A stretch of DNA of 13,132 nt, from contig JAISXJ010000080.1 of assembly GCA_031270565.1 (NCBI GenBank), forward strand, positions 1 through 13,132, given 5' to 3'. The DNA is from Prevotellaceae bacterium (GTDB lineage Bacteria > Bacteroidota > Bacteroidia > Bacteroidales > Paludibacteraceae). Shown one piece after another: positions 6,222-13,086 of this stretch. The notes beneath the pieces are model-generated. The model did no database searches, was not told the origin of the DNA, and saw only the letters and a program-made list of their open reading frames with translations. The first letter of the stretch is position 1, and each line of letters opens with the position of its first letter. Both the position numbers and the translations under genes were made by a program.

Positions 6222-6607
6222 CCCCGTTATTGTTCACATCTAAAATCAATACAAAACGATGCTTACATCTGGGATTCCATATTTACCATTTTTTCAGATT
6301 AGACGGTTCAATCGTCTAAAAGTAAGCTCGTTACAAAAGCCCCCCCCCGCATTTGCCTTAACTCCTTGTATTCAAGGGATTATCATTTATTAGAGACTTT
6401 TATATTTACGCTTAATGGCGCGAAGTTTTTTTTGCGTCTTTTCGCCATATACATATACAATTATTGCGGCACATTTCCGGAATTTTCGGAGATGTTGCCG
6501 CTGTCTGTTTTATAACACAGAGTTACACAGAAAACTCACAGAGAGACACAGAGAAATAAAAGCAAAACAACGATTATTATTTTATTCACAATTTAAATAT
6601 TACTGTT
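6222..6607 (+). other. Structured non-coding leader upstream of the FISUMP gene
   Basis: This stretch has no credible gene. It holds a TTAGACG/CGTCTAA stem (6299-6305 with 6313-6319), a run of nine C (6340-6348), an ATGGCG/CGCCAT stem (6415-6420 with 6443-6448), and a larger hairpin. In the larger one GCGGCA (6466-6471) pairs with TGCCGC (6496-6501), CAT with ATG, and TCCG (6476-6479) with CGGA (6487-6490). TGTCTGTTTTAT follows, giving a terminator-like look. A 67-codon frame from 6415 crosses these structures and runs past the start of the next gene, so I do not call it. Leader regulation is inferred. Confidence 0.4.
6514..6556 (+). repeat. CACAGAG-type imperfect repeat
   Basis: Units of ACACAG(A) recur at 6515, 6525, 6536 and 6547 in AACACAGAGTTACACAG and the bases that follow. 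This is the same style of low-complexity repeat as 4028-4110. It lies within the leader of the FISUMP gene, about 50 bases before the start codon. Confidence 0.45.
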
Positions 6608-7972
6608 ATGAAAACTAATCTTTTTCTTTTCGCTGCATTCGTGGCAGCATTTTTAAGCGTCTCTTCCTTTTCTGCGGCGCAGGTAACTATTGGCGGCGGC
6701 GACCAGCCCGCAGCAGGAGCTGTACTGGATTTGAACAGCACGACCAAAGGCGGATTGCTACTCTCAAATGTAGAGCTGACAGCACTGGACGAAATCCCTG
6801 CTACCTTCCCCAACGCGGGCGCTATTGATAAACAACAGCTCGCAGGAATGGTTGTTTACAACACATTTGATTATCTCGAACCTAATGGGGACGGACTTTA
6901 TGTGTGGGACGGCAGCAAATGGAATTATATTGGCGGTAGCGACGGTATGCTTGCCCATACTACTATTCCTGCTCCTAATTGCTCGCCTGCCGTTCCTGCC
7001 GTTTCCTTTTTGGCTTACAATCTTGGTGCAAACGCAGCAGAACTTAACAGGCTCTATCCCGGACTTTCCCCTGCCAAACAGCAGATGGCATATTTGGCAA
7101 ACCATGATTTTAATGAGCTTGACGCCTGCGTTTTGGGCGGTATGTTTCAATGGGGACGTAAAGATCACGTACACGCCGTAAAGATACCAGAATACCTCCG
7201 TTATGACGGAGCAGATAATGCTATCACTGGACAGACATCAGATGCAATACCCTCTAACGGGAAATTTTACTATGGTAATTATCATAACTGGTACACAGGA
7301 TCAGATCCAGATGCTCTCTGGGGTAACGGGGTGTCAATTGGTACTGCTATTGCCGGCGGTATTTATAGTTCAAACACTAATTATTACCAGAAGCCTGTCA
7401 AAACCCAATACGATCCCTGCCCTGACGGTTGGCGTGTTCCCACACAGGATGAATGGGAACGGCTTACTCATTATGGTTGTGGTACTCCTCAGTCTGCTGG
7501 CGGTGATTTTAGCACAACTGTATCCGGTCACGGCACTATTAACAGTGGTTTTACATGGATACCTGTTGTTTGTTCCTCCGGCACCGGCCAATGTATTCCT
7601 TCCAATAGTTGGACAGACGACGTAACTTCTTCCGGTTACGCTGTTTACAAGGATTCGGTATGGACTGCTGCCAAAACAACAGGTGTTTATGCTGGATTAA
7701 CTGATTTAAATGTTTCTACGACTTTTACAGCTAAATCCCTTCACGACGTCAATGCTCCTGAGCCTCTTTTATTCTTGCCTTCCGCCGGAGAGCGCAACGC
7801 TGGCACTAATGGTAACGTGCACGCTGTCGGCACCTACGGCCTCTATAGGAGCAGTACGATTGGTACTGGTACTTATAATTATGCCATAGAATGCATCTTT
7901 TCCGGCGTATATACGACCTATGACAACATTTATCGTGCACACGGCATTTCCGTCCGGTGCGTGAAAGAATAA
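6608..7972 (+). CDS. Secreted FISUMP-domain (Fib_succ_major paralogous) surface protein
   Basis: This 454-aa exported protein has an N-terminal signal peptide (about 1-24, cleavage near FSAA|QVTIGG). A short N-terminal module follows, VTIGG...AGAVLDLNSTTKGGLLLSNVEL (26-57), seen at the front of many Bacteroidota cell-surface proteins. The rest matches the Fibrobacter succinogenes major paralogous domain: LGGMFQWGRKDH (176-187), YDPCPDGWRVPTQDEW (268-283), LFLPSAGERN (388-397) and the ending GISVRCVKE. These domains have a C-type-lectin/sulfatase-modifying-like look, and their role is not settled; surface adhesion or carbohydrate contact is plausible. I see no C-terminal sorting domain. The gene stands alone, with a long leader containing a C9 tract and a strong bidirectional terminator after its stop. 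The ATG at 6608 gives the signal peptide directly. Confidence 0.85.
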   Translation: MKTNLFLFAAFVAAFLSVSSFSAAQVTIGGGDQPAAGAVLDLNSTTKGGLLLSNVELTALDEIPATFPNAGAIDKQQLAGMVVYNTFDYLEPNGDGLYVWDGSKWNYIGGSDGMLAHTTIPAPNCSPAVPAVSFLAYNLGANAAELNRLYPGLSPAKQQMAYLANHDFNELDACVLGGMFQWGRKDHVHAVKIPEYLRYDGADNAITGQTSDAIPSNGKFYYGNYHNWYTGSDPDALWGNGVSIGTAIAGGIYSSNTNYYQKPVKTQYDPCPDGWRVPTQDEWERLTHYGCGTPQSAGGDFSTTVSGHGTINSGFTWIPVVCSSGTGQCIPSNSWTDDVTSSGYAVYKDSVWTAAKTTGVYAGLTDLNVSTTFTAKSLHDVNAPEPLLFLPSAGERNAGTNGNVHAVGTYGLYRSSTIGTGTYNYAIECIFSGVYTTYDNIYRAHGISVRCVKE

Positions 7973-7983
7973 GCTTCCGCCTC

Positions 7984-8029
7984 CTGAAACAGCAAAAGCC
8001 CCCAGCAACGGGGGCTTTTGCTGTTTCAG
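7984..8029. terminator. Bidirectional intrinsic terminator between FISUMP gene and lepB
   Basis: Arms 7984-8003 and 8010-8029 form a perfect 20-bp stem with an AGCAAC loop. The upper part is AAAAGCCCCC / GGGGGCTTTT, so both strands present a GC-rich stem followed by a T-run. It starts 11 bases after the FISUMP stop (7972) and ends 16 bases before the lepB stop (8046), serving both convergent genes. Confidence 0.9.
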
Positions 8030-8045
8030 ACAACGCTTGGTACTG

Positions 8046-9566
8046 TTACTTTGAGGCATCGCGTCCGAAGCGTCTCCAGCGGAGTCTTCCATCGAACCAC
8101 CCCCTGTCCTTGTCTATCGAAAGCCATACAAACAGGGGACGCCCAATGACATGGTCTTCGGGAACAAACCCCCAATACCGCGAATCGGCGGACTGATGAC
8201 GATTGTCGCCCATCATCCAGAAATAATCCATACCGAAAGTATAAACGTCTGTCAGCAGGTCATTGATGTAGATGTTTTTCCCGACAACGCGCAAGGTATT
8301 ACGTTCATAGTTGACGATGACTTGTTCATACACTGGGAGGTTCTCAAGCGTCAGCCTGACGGTTTCGCCGCGTTTGGGAACGACAATAGGTCCGTAATTG
8401 TCGCGCGTCCATCCGTAGTTACCGTCAAGGGGCCAGACATTCTGCAAGCCGCTTGCAGAAGGCTGTTCCAAAGCCGTTTCACAAACCACCTTTTTAATCA
8501 TCGGAAAACTCTCTAACTGCTGTTTGGTTTTGTCGGTTAGCGGCATCAGACTGACGGAAATATTGGGCTGCATCCCCATTAACTCCAGATAAAAAGGATG
8601 CATCATAAAGTTAAGTCTGGCATCATCTTTACGGACATTCAGCTTTTTGAGCATCGTCTCGCCGATGGGCATGCCATCTGTCTGCACGTAATAGTTATGC
8701 TGCAAACCATCGTAACGCCGTTCCGGTTTACCATTGACAAAAAGAATATTATCCACGATTTTCAGGGTATCTCCGGGCAAACCGACACACCGTTTCACGT
8801 AACATTCGCGCCTGTCCACCGGACGCCAAAGCGCTTTGCCCAGCGAATCAGCCCTTTCCCGCACAGCCAGTCTCCCCAGACGACGGCACAGAGCAAAATA
8901 GTCTCTGAATGTGCTGTCTGTCGGGCTGAGATGCCCGTATTCGGTCGGATTACGGGCAATTATTTCGTGTCCTGCGATATAACACAGGGTATAATAATCG
9001 GGGTTAACTACCTTTGTGAAGGTGGTGTCTCCTGCGGGAAAATTAAAGACAACGATGTCGCCGTGCTCCACGCTGTCCCGCCCTTTGAGGCGACGGTATT
9101 TCCATTGCGGATTCTCGAAATAACTCTTTCCCCCCCATGGAAATGTATTCTGCACCAATGGCATTGAGAGCGGCGTGTTCGGCACTCTTGCTCCGTATGA
9201 GAGTTTGCTTACCACCAGAAAATCACCCACCAAAAGCGTCTTCTCAAGCGAGGAAGAGGGAATTTGATAGGGTTGAAAAATATAGTTATGAATGGGATAA
9301 ACCACCAGCAACGCAAAAACAATGGCATCCAACAGACTGCACACTTGACGGAGCAGTTTGTTTTCTATCCTTTGCCACCAGTCCCACGGAATAAACCGCG
9401 TAATGAACATATCGAAAAACAGCGGCAGCAGCAACAGCCACGCAAAATTGCCATGCCAAATAATGAACGTAACATAAACAAGCGTCAGGATGCCGATTTT
9501 AATCCACTGTTTGGCAGGCTGGTGAAACCGTGAAATGAATGATTTCTTTTTTAATTCGTCAAGCAT
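8046..9566 (-). CDS. lepB: Signal peptidase I (S26 family)
   Basis: This membrane-bound serine-lysine protease removes Sec/Tat signal peptides outside the inner membrane. At 506 aa it is much longer than E. coli LepB (324) but in the range of Bacteroidota versions. Hydrophobic segments lie at about 22-57 and 80-95. Box B is QIPSSSLEKTLLVGDFLVVSKLSYG, with nucleophile Ser106. Box D is CYVKRCVGLPGD, with general-base Lys258. Box E is MGDNRHQSADSRYWGFVPEDHVIGRP, from 452. Compared with the usual S-M-x-P-T, this protein has S-L-E-K-T. Regions around 186-250 and 285-400 are insertions relative to the minimal core. The start ATG (9564-9566) is 34 bp after dapB, and the gene probably belongs to a yugP-dapB-lepB unit. 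It ends at the shared terminator. Confidence 0.95.
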   Translation of the reverse strand: MLDELKKKSFISRFHQPAKQWIKIGILTLVYVTFIIWHGNFAWLLLLPLFFDMFITRFIPWDWWQRIENKLLRQVCSLLDAIVFALLVVYPIHNYIFQPYQIPSSSLEKTLLVGDFLVVSKLSYGARVPNTPLSMPLVQNTFPWGGKSYFENPQWKYRRLKGRDSVEHGDIVVFNFPAGDTTFTKVVNPDYYTLCYIAGHEIIARNPTEYGHLSPTDSTFRDYFALCRRLGRLAVRERADSLGKALWRPVDRRECYVKRCVGLPGDTLKIVDNILFVNGKPERRYDGLQHNYYVQTDGMPIGETMLKKLNVRKDDARLNFMMHPFYLELMGMQPNISVSLMPLTDKTKQQLESFPMIKKVVCETALEQPSASGLQNVWPLDGNYGWTRDNYGPIVVPKRGETVRLTLENLPVYEQVIVNYERNTLRVVGKNIYINDLLTDVYTFGMDYFWMMGDNRHQSADSRYWGFVPEDHVIGRPLFVWLSIDKDRGWFDGRLRWRRFGRDASK

Positions 9567-9600
9567 AAATTGAAAAGGTATAAGGTGTTATAAATGTTAT

Positions 9601-10332
9601 TCAAACGCGCAAAAGATTTTTCATAGACAGAAAACCTTTCTTTCCGACAGCGTATTCGGCAGCCATTATGGCGCCCAGTGCAAATCCTTCGCGCGTTTTG
9701 GCATTGTGGCTTAGGGTGATGGTGTCAATATCCGGAAGGTCATAAACAATATCGTGCGAACCCACAACATCATCCAAACGTAAAGATTCGATTAATATTT
9801 CATCTTCGGCAGGCTTTGTGTTCCATCCTGTCTTATGGTCGAGATGCGCTACAATGCTTTCGGCAAGGGTGATGGCTGTGCCGCTGGGAATGTCCTTTTT
9901 GTTGATGTGGTGAACTTCATGTATGGAAACATTATACGCTTTGAAACGGTTCATCAGGGTTGCCATATAAGCGTTGAGCGCAAACAGGATATTTACGCCA
10001 ACACTGAAATTCGACGCCCAGAACAGCGTCTGCCCGTTTGTTTTCAGCTCTTCCTGAAGCAGGGGCAATTGTTCGTTCCAGCCTGTCGTACCGCTTACCA
10101 CCGGTATGCCCGCCTGCCATGCACGGCGAATGTTCCGTTCGGCGGCGTCAGGCGCGGTAAATTCTATGGCGACATCCGCCGAAGCAAATGCCTCCGAATC
10201 AAACACCGCCTCACTGTCCACATCAACAACAGCCACAATCTGATGTCCGCGTTTCAACGCTTGCTGTTCGATGATTTTTCCCATCTTGCCGTATCCTATC
10301 AGGGCTATTTTCAGTTGCTTTTTCCTCTTCAT
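9601..10332 (-). CDS. dapB: 4-hydroxy-tetrahydrodipicolinate reductase
   Basis: This cytoplasmic NAD(P)H-dependent enzyme of the diaminopimelate/lysine pathway reduces 4-hydroxy-tetrahydrodipicolinate, feeding peptidoglycan and lysine synthesis. The protein is 243 aa, shorter than E. coli DapB (273) but normal for Bacteroidota. The Rossmann motif is ALIGYGKMG (10-18), with VVDVDS at 35-40, SGTTGW at 80-85, and the catalytic/substrate motif EVHHINKKDIPSGTA (139-153). By alignment with E. coli, His141 and Lys145 correspond to the catalytic pair His159/Lys163. Its ATG overlaps the stop of the upstream yugP-like gene by 4 bp (ATGA), suggesting translational coupling. lepB follows 34 bp downstream. 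Confidence 0.96.
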   Translation of the reverse strand: MKRKKQLKIALIGYGKMGKIIEQQALKRGHQIVAVVDVDSEAVFDSEAFASADVAIEFTAPDAAERNIRRAWQAGIPVVSGTTGWNEQLPLLQEELKTNGQTLFWASNFSVGVNILFALNAYMATLMNRFKAYNVSIHEVHHINKKDIPSGTAITLAESIVAHLDHKTGWNTKPAEDEILIESLRLDDVVGSHDIVYDLPDIDTITLSHNAKTREGFALGAIMAAEYAVGKKGFLSMKNLLRV

Positions 10333-11009
10333 TTTCGTCCGAGAAACACCATGATATAATAGAGCAATGTTGCCAACGAGCCGAGCGCTGCCACCACGTA
10401 TGTATATGCGGCGGAACGCAGGGCGCTTTCTGCCTGCGTATGATTGCTGACATCGGTAACATTAGACGTCTTGAGCCACACCAAAGCGCGTTTGCTGGCA
10501 TTAATCTCTACCGGAAGCGTGATAAAACTGAACAGCGTAGTAATCGCAAACAGGATGATGCCGATAAGCATCAACTGTGGAAAAATATTGATAAGCAACA
10601 TGCCTCCCAGCAGCACCAGCGTCATCCATTGGGATGAAAATGTTACGATGGGTACCAGTGTCGAGCGCATTTTGAGAGGCGCATACGCTGTGGCATGCTG
10701 CACGGCATGCCCACATTCGTGCGCAGCAACGGCGGCAGCGGCAACGCTGCATGTGCCGTAAACATTTTCGCTGAGGTTAACGGTTTTGTGCGTCGGATTG
10801 TAGTGGTCGGTCAGAGAGCCGGACACGGAAATAACTTCCACGTCAGTGATGCCATTCTCTTCGAGCATTTGCCGTGCGACGTCAGCGCCGGTCATACCGT
10901 TTCCAAGTGGTATTTTTGAATAGCGTTTAAATTTCGATTTGAGAGATGCCTGCACCCCCCAGCTTGCCAGTGCAATACCAATAAATAAAATCCAATAGAT
11001 TGAAATCAT
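10329..11009 (-). CDS. YugP-like membrane zinc metallopeptidase
   Basis: This 226-aa protein fits the neutral zinc metallopeptidase family of B. subtilis YugP (Zn_peptidase_2, PF04298). It has an N-terminal membrane helix (about 3-20). A soluble loop contains TGADVARQMLEENGI (40-54) and DHYNPTHKTVNLSE (68-81). The zinc motif HECGH (97-101) sits in AAHECGHAVQHA, with a probable third ligand Glu168 in LPVEINASKRAL. Further membrane segments lie at about 115-140, 145-165 and 204-223. The substrate is unknown; a membrane or envelope quality-control role is only a guess. It overlaps dapB by 4 bp. The upstream gap to the Fur-family gene holds the MITE-like element, and no clear TAnnTTTG box is seen ahead of the ATG. 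Confidence 0.9.
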   Translation of the reverse strand: MISIYWILFIGIALASWGVQASLKSKFKRYSKIPLGNGMTGADVARQMLEENGITDVEVISVSGSLTDHYNPTHKTVNLSENVYGTCSVAAAAVAAHECGHAVQHATAYAPLKMRSTLVPIVTFSSQWMTLVLLGGMLLINIFPQLMLIGIILFAITTLFSFITLPVEINASKRALVWLKTSNVTDVSNHTQAESALRSAAYTYVVAALGSLATLLYYIMVFLGRK

Positions 11010-11056
11010 AGAAAAATAGTTTTTTAAGTTTATAATTTGAGTTGTGTTATTATTAT

Positions 11057-11178
11057 GGGGGCTTCTAAAAAGTAGATTTTTTAAGGCTTGCCATTGAGGT
11101 AAAAGCGGAGTTTACTATCGTAAATGAGCATTTTACCAAAAGAGCATAACGCAGAAAAAGCAATTTTTAGAAGTTCCC
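11057..11178. mobile_element. 122-bp MITE-like element with 15-bp inverted ends and TTAT duplication
   Basis: GGGGGCTTCTAAAAA (11057-11071) and TTTTTAGAAGTTCCC (11164-11178) are inverted, matching at 13 of 15 positions. TTAT flanks both ends (11053-11056 and 11179-11182), consistent with a 4-bp target duplication. The interior has an imperfect hairpin: GGTAAAA (11098-11104) with TTTTACC (11131-11137), and GTTTAC (11110-11115) with GTAAAT (11120-11125) around TATC. There is no coding potential, so it would be non-autonomous. The right copy of TTAT supplies the TAA stop of the neighbouring Fur-family gene. The short duplication lies in AT-rich DNA and could be chance. Confidence 0.55.
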
Positions 11179-11637
11179 TTATTTTTTTCGGCGCTTTTTA
11201 CCCGTAGCGCAATACTTGCATATACCATACAGATAGAGCGTATGATAGCATGGTGTAAACGTGCCGAACACCTTTTTTTTAATGGCGTTTTTTATTTTCA
11301 AGTCGGTAAACTCTTTAATCACTCCGCATTTGGTACATACCAGATGATAATGTACAACATCGGCAGAGATGCGTTCATAAGAGAGATGCTTGTCTATTTG
11401 GTGTTTCACAATCAAATGACTCTGTTCCATAAGGTCAAGCGTGTTATATACGGTTGACAAACTGACATGAAAAGTCTCCTGCAATGCCGAATATATCTGT
11501 TCGGCGCTAAAACGGGTATTGTATGCGTATATACAATTCACGATAGCCAATCGCTCTGCAGTCTCGCGTAGCTTGTTAGCTTTCAGAAACTCTGAAAAGC
11601 GTTTGATGCCTGCCTTTTTTTCCTCTGCTATTGTCAT
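11179..11637 (-). CDS. Fur/PerR-family metal-responsive transcriptional regulator
   Basis: This 152-aa repressor of the Fur family binds DNA as a dimer when metal-loaded. The N-terminal winged helix has LRETAERLAIVNCIY (23-37) and recognition helix LSTVYNTLDLM (60-70). The C-terminal dimerisation domain has VVHYHLVCTKCGVIKEF (94-110), and CKYC at 140-143. Cys101/Cys104 with Cys140/Cys143 form the expected structural zinc site, and His96/His98 lie at the regulatory metal site. Whether it senses iron, peroxide (PerR) or zinc cannot be decided from the sequence. A basic tail GKKRRKK ends at a stop codon that abuts the MITE-like element. The start is 5 bp after the gldB stop, so the two are probably co-transcribed. 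I saw no obvious Fur box nearby. Confidence 0.93.
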   Translation of the reverse strand: MTIAEEKKAGIKRFSEFLKANKLRETAERLAIVNCIYAYNTRFSAEQIYSALQETFHVSLSTVYNTLDLMEQSHLIVKHQIDKHLSYERISADVVHYHLVCTKCGVIKEFTDLKIKNAIKKKVFGTFTPCYHTLYLYGICKYCATGKKRRKK

Positions 11638-11642
11638 AATAA

Positions 11643-12644
11643 CTATTTGGGATTGTAACCGGAGTTTTCCAGAAGGTGTTGAGCATCCAGATCCAGAATT
11701 AATTCAAGCGGCGTAACCGTGGCGTTACGCTGCATATAACTTTCGATAATTTGCCAGCCGATATAGACGCCTGCTCTGCCCGGCGACTCCTGCGTAAAGG
11801 GGGACGTAAAGGGTGCATCGTTCAGGTATTTTGCCCGCCAGATGTTTTCGGTGGTGAACAGATGTTTGTTTTCTATCAGTGTCATCCACATATCGCGCTC
11901 ATACTTTTTGCACCATGACCACTGCGCCTCGGTATAGCCAATCAGAAGGTGTTCTTTTTCGTCGGGCATAAGGATGGAGGTCAGATACATTATTTTGCCG
12001 TGATAAATCAGCTCCTCCAGCAACTGCCCTGAGGTTGGACTGAATGGAAATTCGCTCGAAAGCCACGCAATCACATAATCCGACGGCGCTTTGCTGCGAA
12101 TCATATTCCGGATAAGATAATTGTATATCACGCCCTGATAGATAGGATAGTCTGTACCAAGATAGTTATCTATGCTTAGGGAGATAAATCCGTCGCCAAT
12201 CACCACACTTTGATTCAACCCTGAGGCATGCATATAGCATTTGGGAATGGGTAGATTGGGAAAAAAATAGTGTCCGCGACGAAAGGCATCGGTAAGTTTT
12301 TTTTCAATATCGTCCACGTGTTCGTAAGCTGTCAGGGCATCGGTGTAGAGGTGTGCGACGGTTGTATCGGCGAAAAAGCGGGCTAATTCAACCCGGGTAA
12401 GCGAATCTTCCACGCTGCCAAATTCCAGAATATGTTCGAGGTAAACGGGTAAAAAATCGGGATATTTTGCCTGTAATGCCGGAAGTGTTACAGCATAATC
12501 AGACCCTTTCAGCGCCCAAAAGTCTTTATCGAAACGCCCGATTTCCACATCGAAATCAATTCCGGACAGGTCGGCTCTACGTTTTTCAGTGGTGCAACAA
12601 ACCAATACAAGCATCAGGCTTACGGCAACGAGGAATTTGTTCAT
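11643..12644 (-). CDS. gldB: GldB-family lipoprotein
   Basis: This 333-aa protein has a lipoprotein-type signal peptide (MNKFLVAVSLMLVLVCC, lipidated Cys at 16 or 17). The body fits the Bacteroidota GldB family: IDFDVEIGRFDKDFW (29-43), LQAKYPDFLPVYLEHIL (57-73), FFPNLPIP (127-134), LSIDNYLGTDYPIY (156-169), LLEELIYHGKIMYL (208-221) and SPGRAGVYIGWQII (287-300). GldB is needed for gliding in Flavobacterium, but homologues occur widely in non-gliding Bacteroidales, where the job is unclear. No gliding or type IX secretion genes are visible around it. EELIYHGK is only vaguely like a metalloprotease motif and lacks HExxH. It has a TACCTTTG box 25 bp upstream and precedes the Fur-family gene by 5 bp. 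Confidence 0.85.
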   Translation of the reverse strand: MNKFLVAVSLMLVLVCCTTEKRRADLSGIDFDVEIGRFDKDFWALKGSDYAVTLPALQAKYPDFLPVYLEHILEFGSVEDSLTRVELARFFADTTVAHLYTDALTAYEHVDDIEKKLTDAFRRGHYFFPNLPIPKCYMHASGLNQSVVIGDGFISLSIDNYLGTDYPIYQGVIYNYLIRNMIRSKAPSDYVIAWLSSEFPFSPTSGQLLEELIYHGKIMYLTSILMPDEKEHLLIGYTEAQWSWCKKYERDMWMTLIENKHLFTTENIWRAKYLNDAPFTSPFTQESPGRAGVYIGWQIIESYMQRNATVTPLELILDLDAQHLLENSGYNPK

Positions 12645-12669
12645 GTTACAGACAATTTTAATGTTCGGA

Positions 12670-12677
12670 CAAAGGTA
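12670..12677 (-). promoter_or_regulatory. -7 box TACCTTTG for gldB-fur
   Basis: CAAAGGTA on the plus strand reads TACCTTTG on the minus strand, 25 bases before the gldB ATG and 1 base past the stop of the SUI1-like gene. gldB-fur therefore seems able to start separately from the upstream gene. No -33 TTG at standard spacing. Confidence 0.55.
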
Positions 12678-12678
12678 G

Positions 12679-13047
12679 TTATTTTTGGGGAGAGAAGCCG
12701 ACGGGTTTGCAGCGGTATCCCATCTCTGAGAGTAACTGCATTGTTTTGTAACGGACGTCGCCTTGTAACAGTATTTCGCCGTCGCGGGCAGACCCTCCGA
12801 CGCCGCATGCGATTTTGAGTGTTCTTGCCAGCGTGGTCAGTTCGGCGTCCGTGCCGACGAAGCCCGATACAAGCGTTACGGCATTGCCTTTGCGATGATG
12901 TTTATCAAGCTCTATGCGCAATGTCTGTTTCACGGGCGACGAGGCGGTTTGCGATGCCTGTGGCATGCAATCGGTAGTAAAAGAATCGGGATTGACCGGA
13001 TAAAGCTGTCGCAAATGCGCCTTCCAGTCTTCTTCGGGTTTTGCCAT
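12679..13047 (-). CDS. SUI1/YciH-like translation factor
   Basis: This 122-aa protein resembles bacterial YciH and eukaryotic eIF1 (SUI1 family), small cytoplasmic proteins that act at the ribosome and influence start-site fidelity. A variable N-terminal 40 residues precedes the SUI1 domain (about 42-117). The signature LKIACGVGGSARDGEILLQGD (77-97) is highly typical: Cys-Gly-Val-Gly-Gly-Ser, then DGEI and QGD. It has its own TATCTTTG box 24 bp upstream, and A/T-rich repeats lie beyond that to the window edge. gldB begins 34 bp downstream with a separate promoter. The family call is firm; the physiological role in Bacteroidota is less well known. Confidence 0.93.
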   Translation of the reverse strand: MAKPEEDWKAHLRQLYPVNPDSFTTDCMPQASQTASSPVKQTLRIELDKHHRKGNAVTLVSGFVGTDAELTTLARTLKIACGVGGSARDGEILLQGDVRYKTMQLLSEMGYRCKPVGFSPQK

Positions 13048-13071
13048 CTTATGTTTTTATTTTAAGCCGCG

Positions 13072-13079
13072 CAAAGATA
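13072..13079 (-). promoter_or_regulatory. -7 box TATCTTTG for the SUI1-like gene
   Basis: CAAAGATA on the plus strand reads TATCTTTG on the minus strand, 24 bases before the ATG. Upstream lies CACTAAAAAAAGGTA, again an ACTAAAAAAAG tract close to the box, as at glnS and the FISUMP promoter. Confidence 0.6.
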
Positions 13080-13086
13080 TACCTTT

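Noticed and set aside
6415..6618. 67-codon frame upstream of the FISUMP gene
   Set aside because: It spans two hairpins and the CACAGAG repeat, overlaps the next start codon, and shows no protein-like pattern beyond chance.
8598..9167. 189-codon plus-strand frame inside lepB
   Set aside because: lepB carries all S26 catalytic boxes on the opposite strand. The antisense product shows no recognisable pattern and has no promoter or binding site.
11010..11056. Promoter for the yugP-dapB-lepB unit
   Set aside because: The sequence is A/T-rich but no TAnnTTTG match is visible, so I did not annotate one.
11643..12644. Metalloprotease function for the GldB-like protein
   Set aside because: The EELIYHGK segment is only loosely similar to a zinc motif and no HExxH is present.
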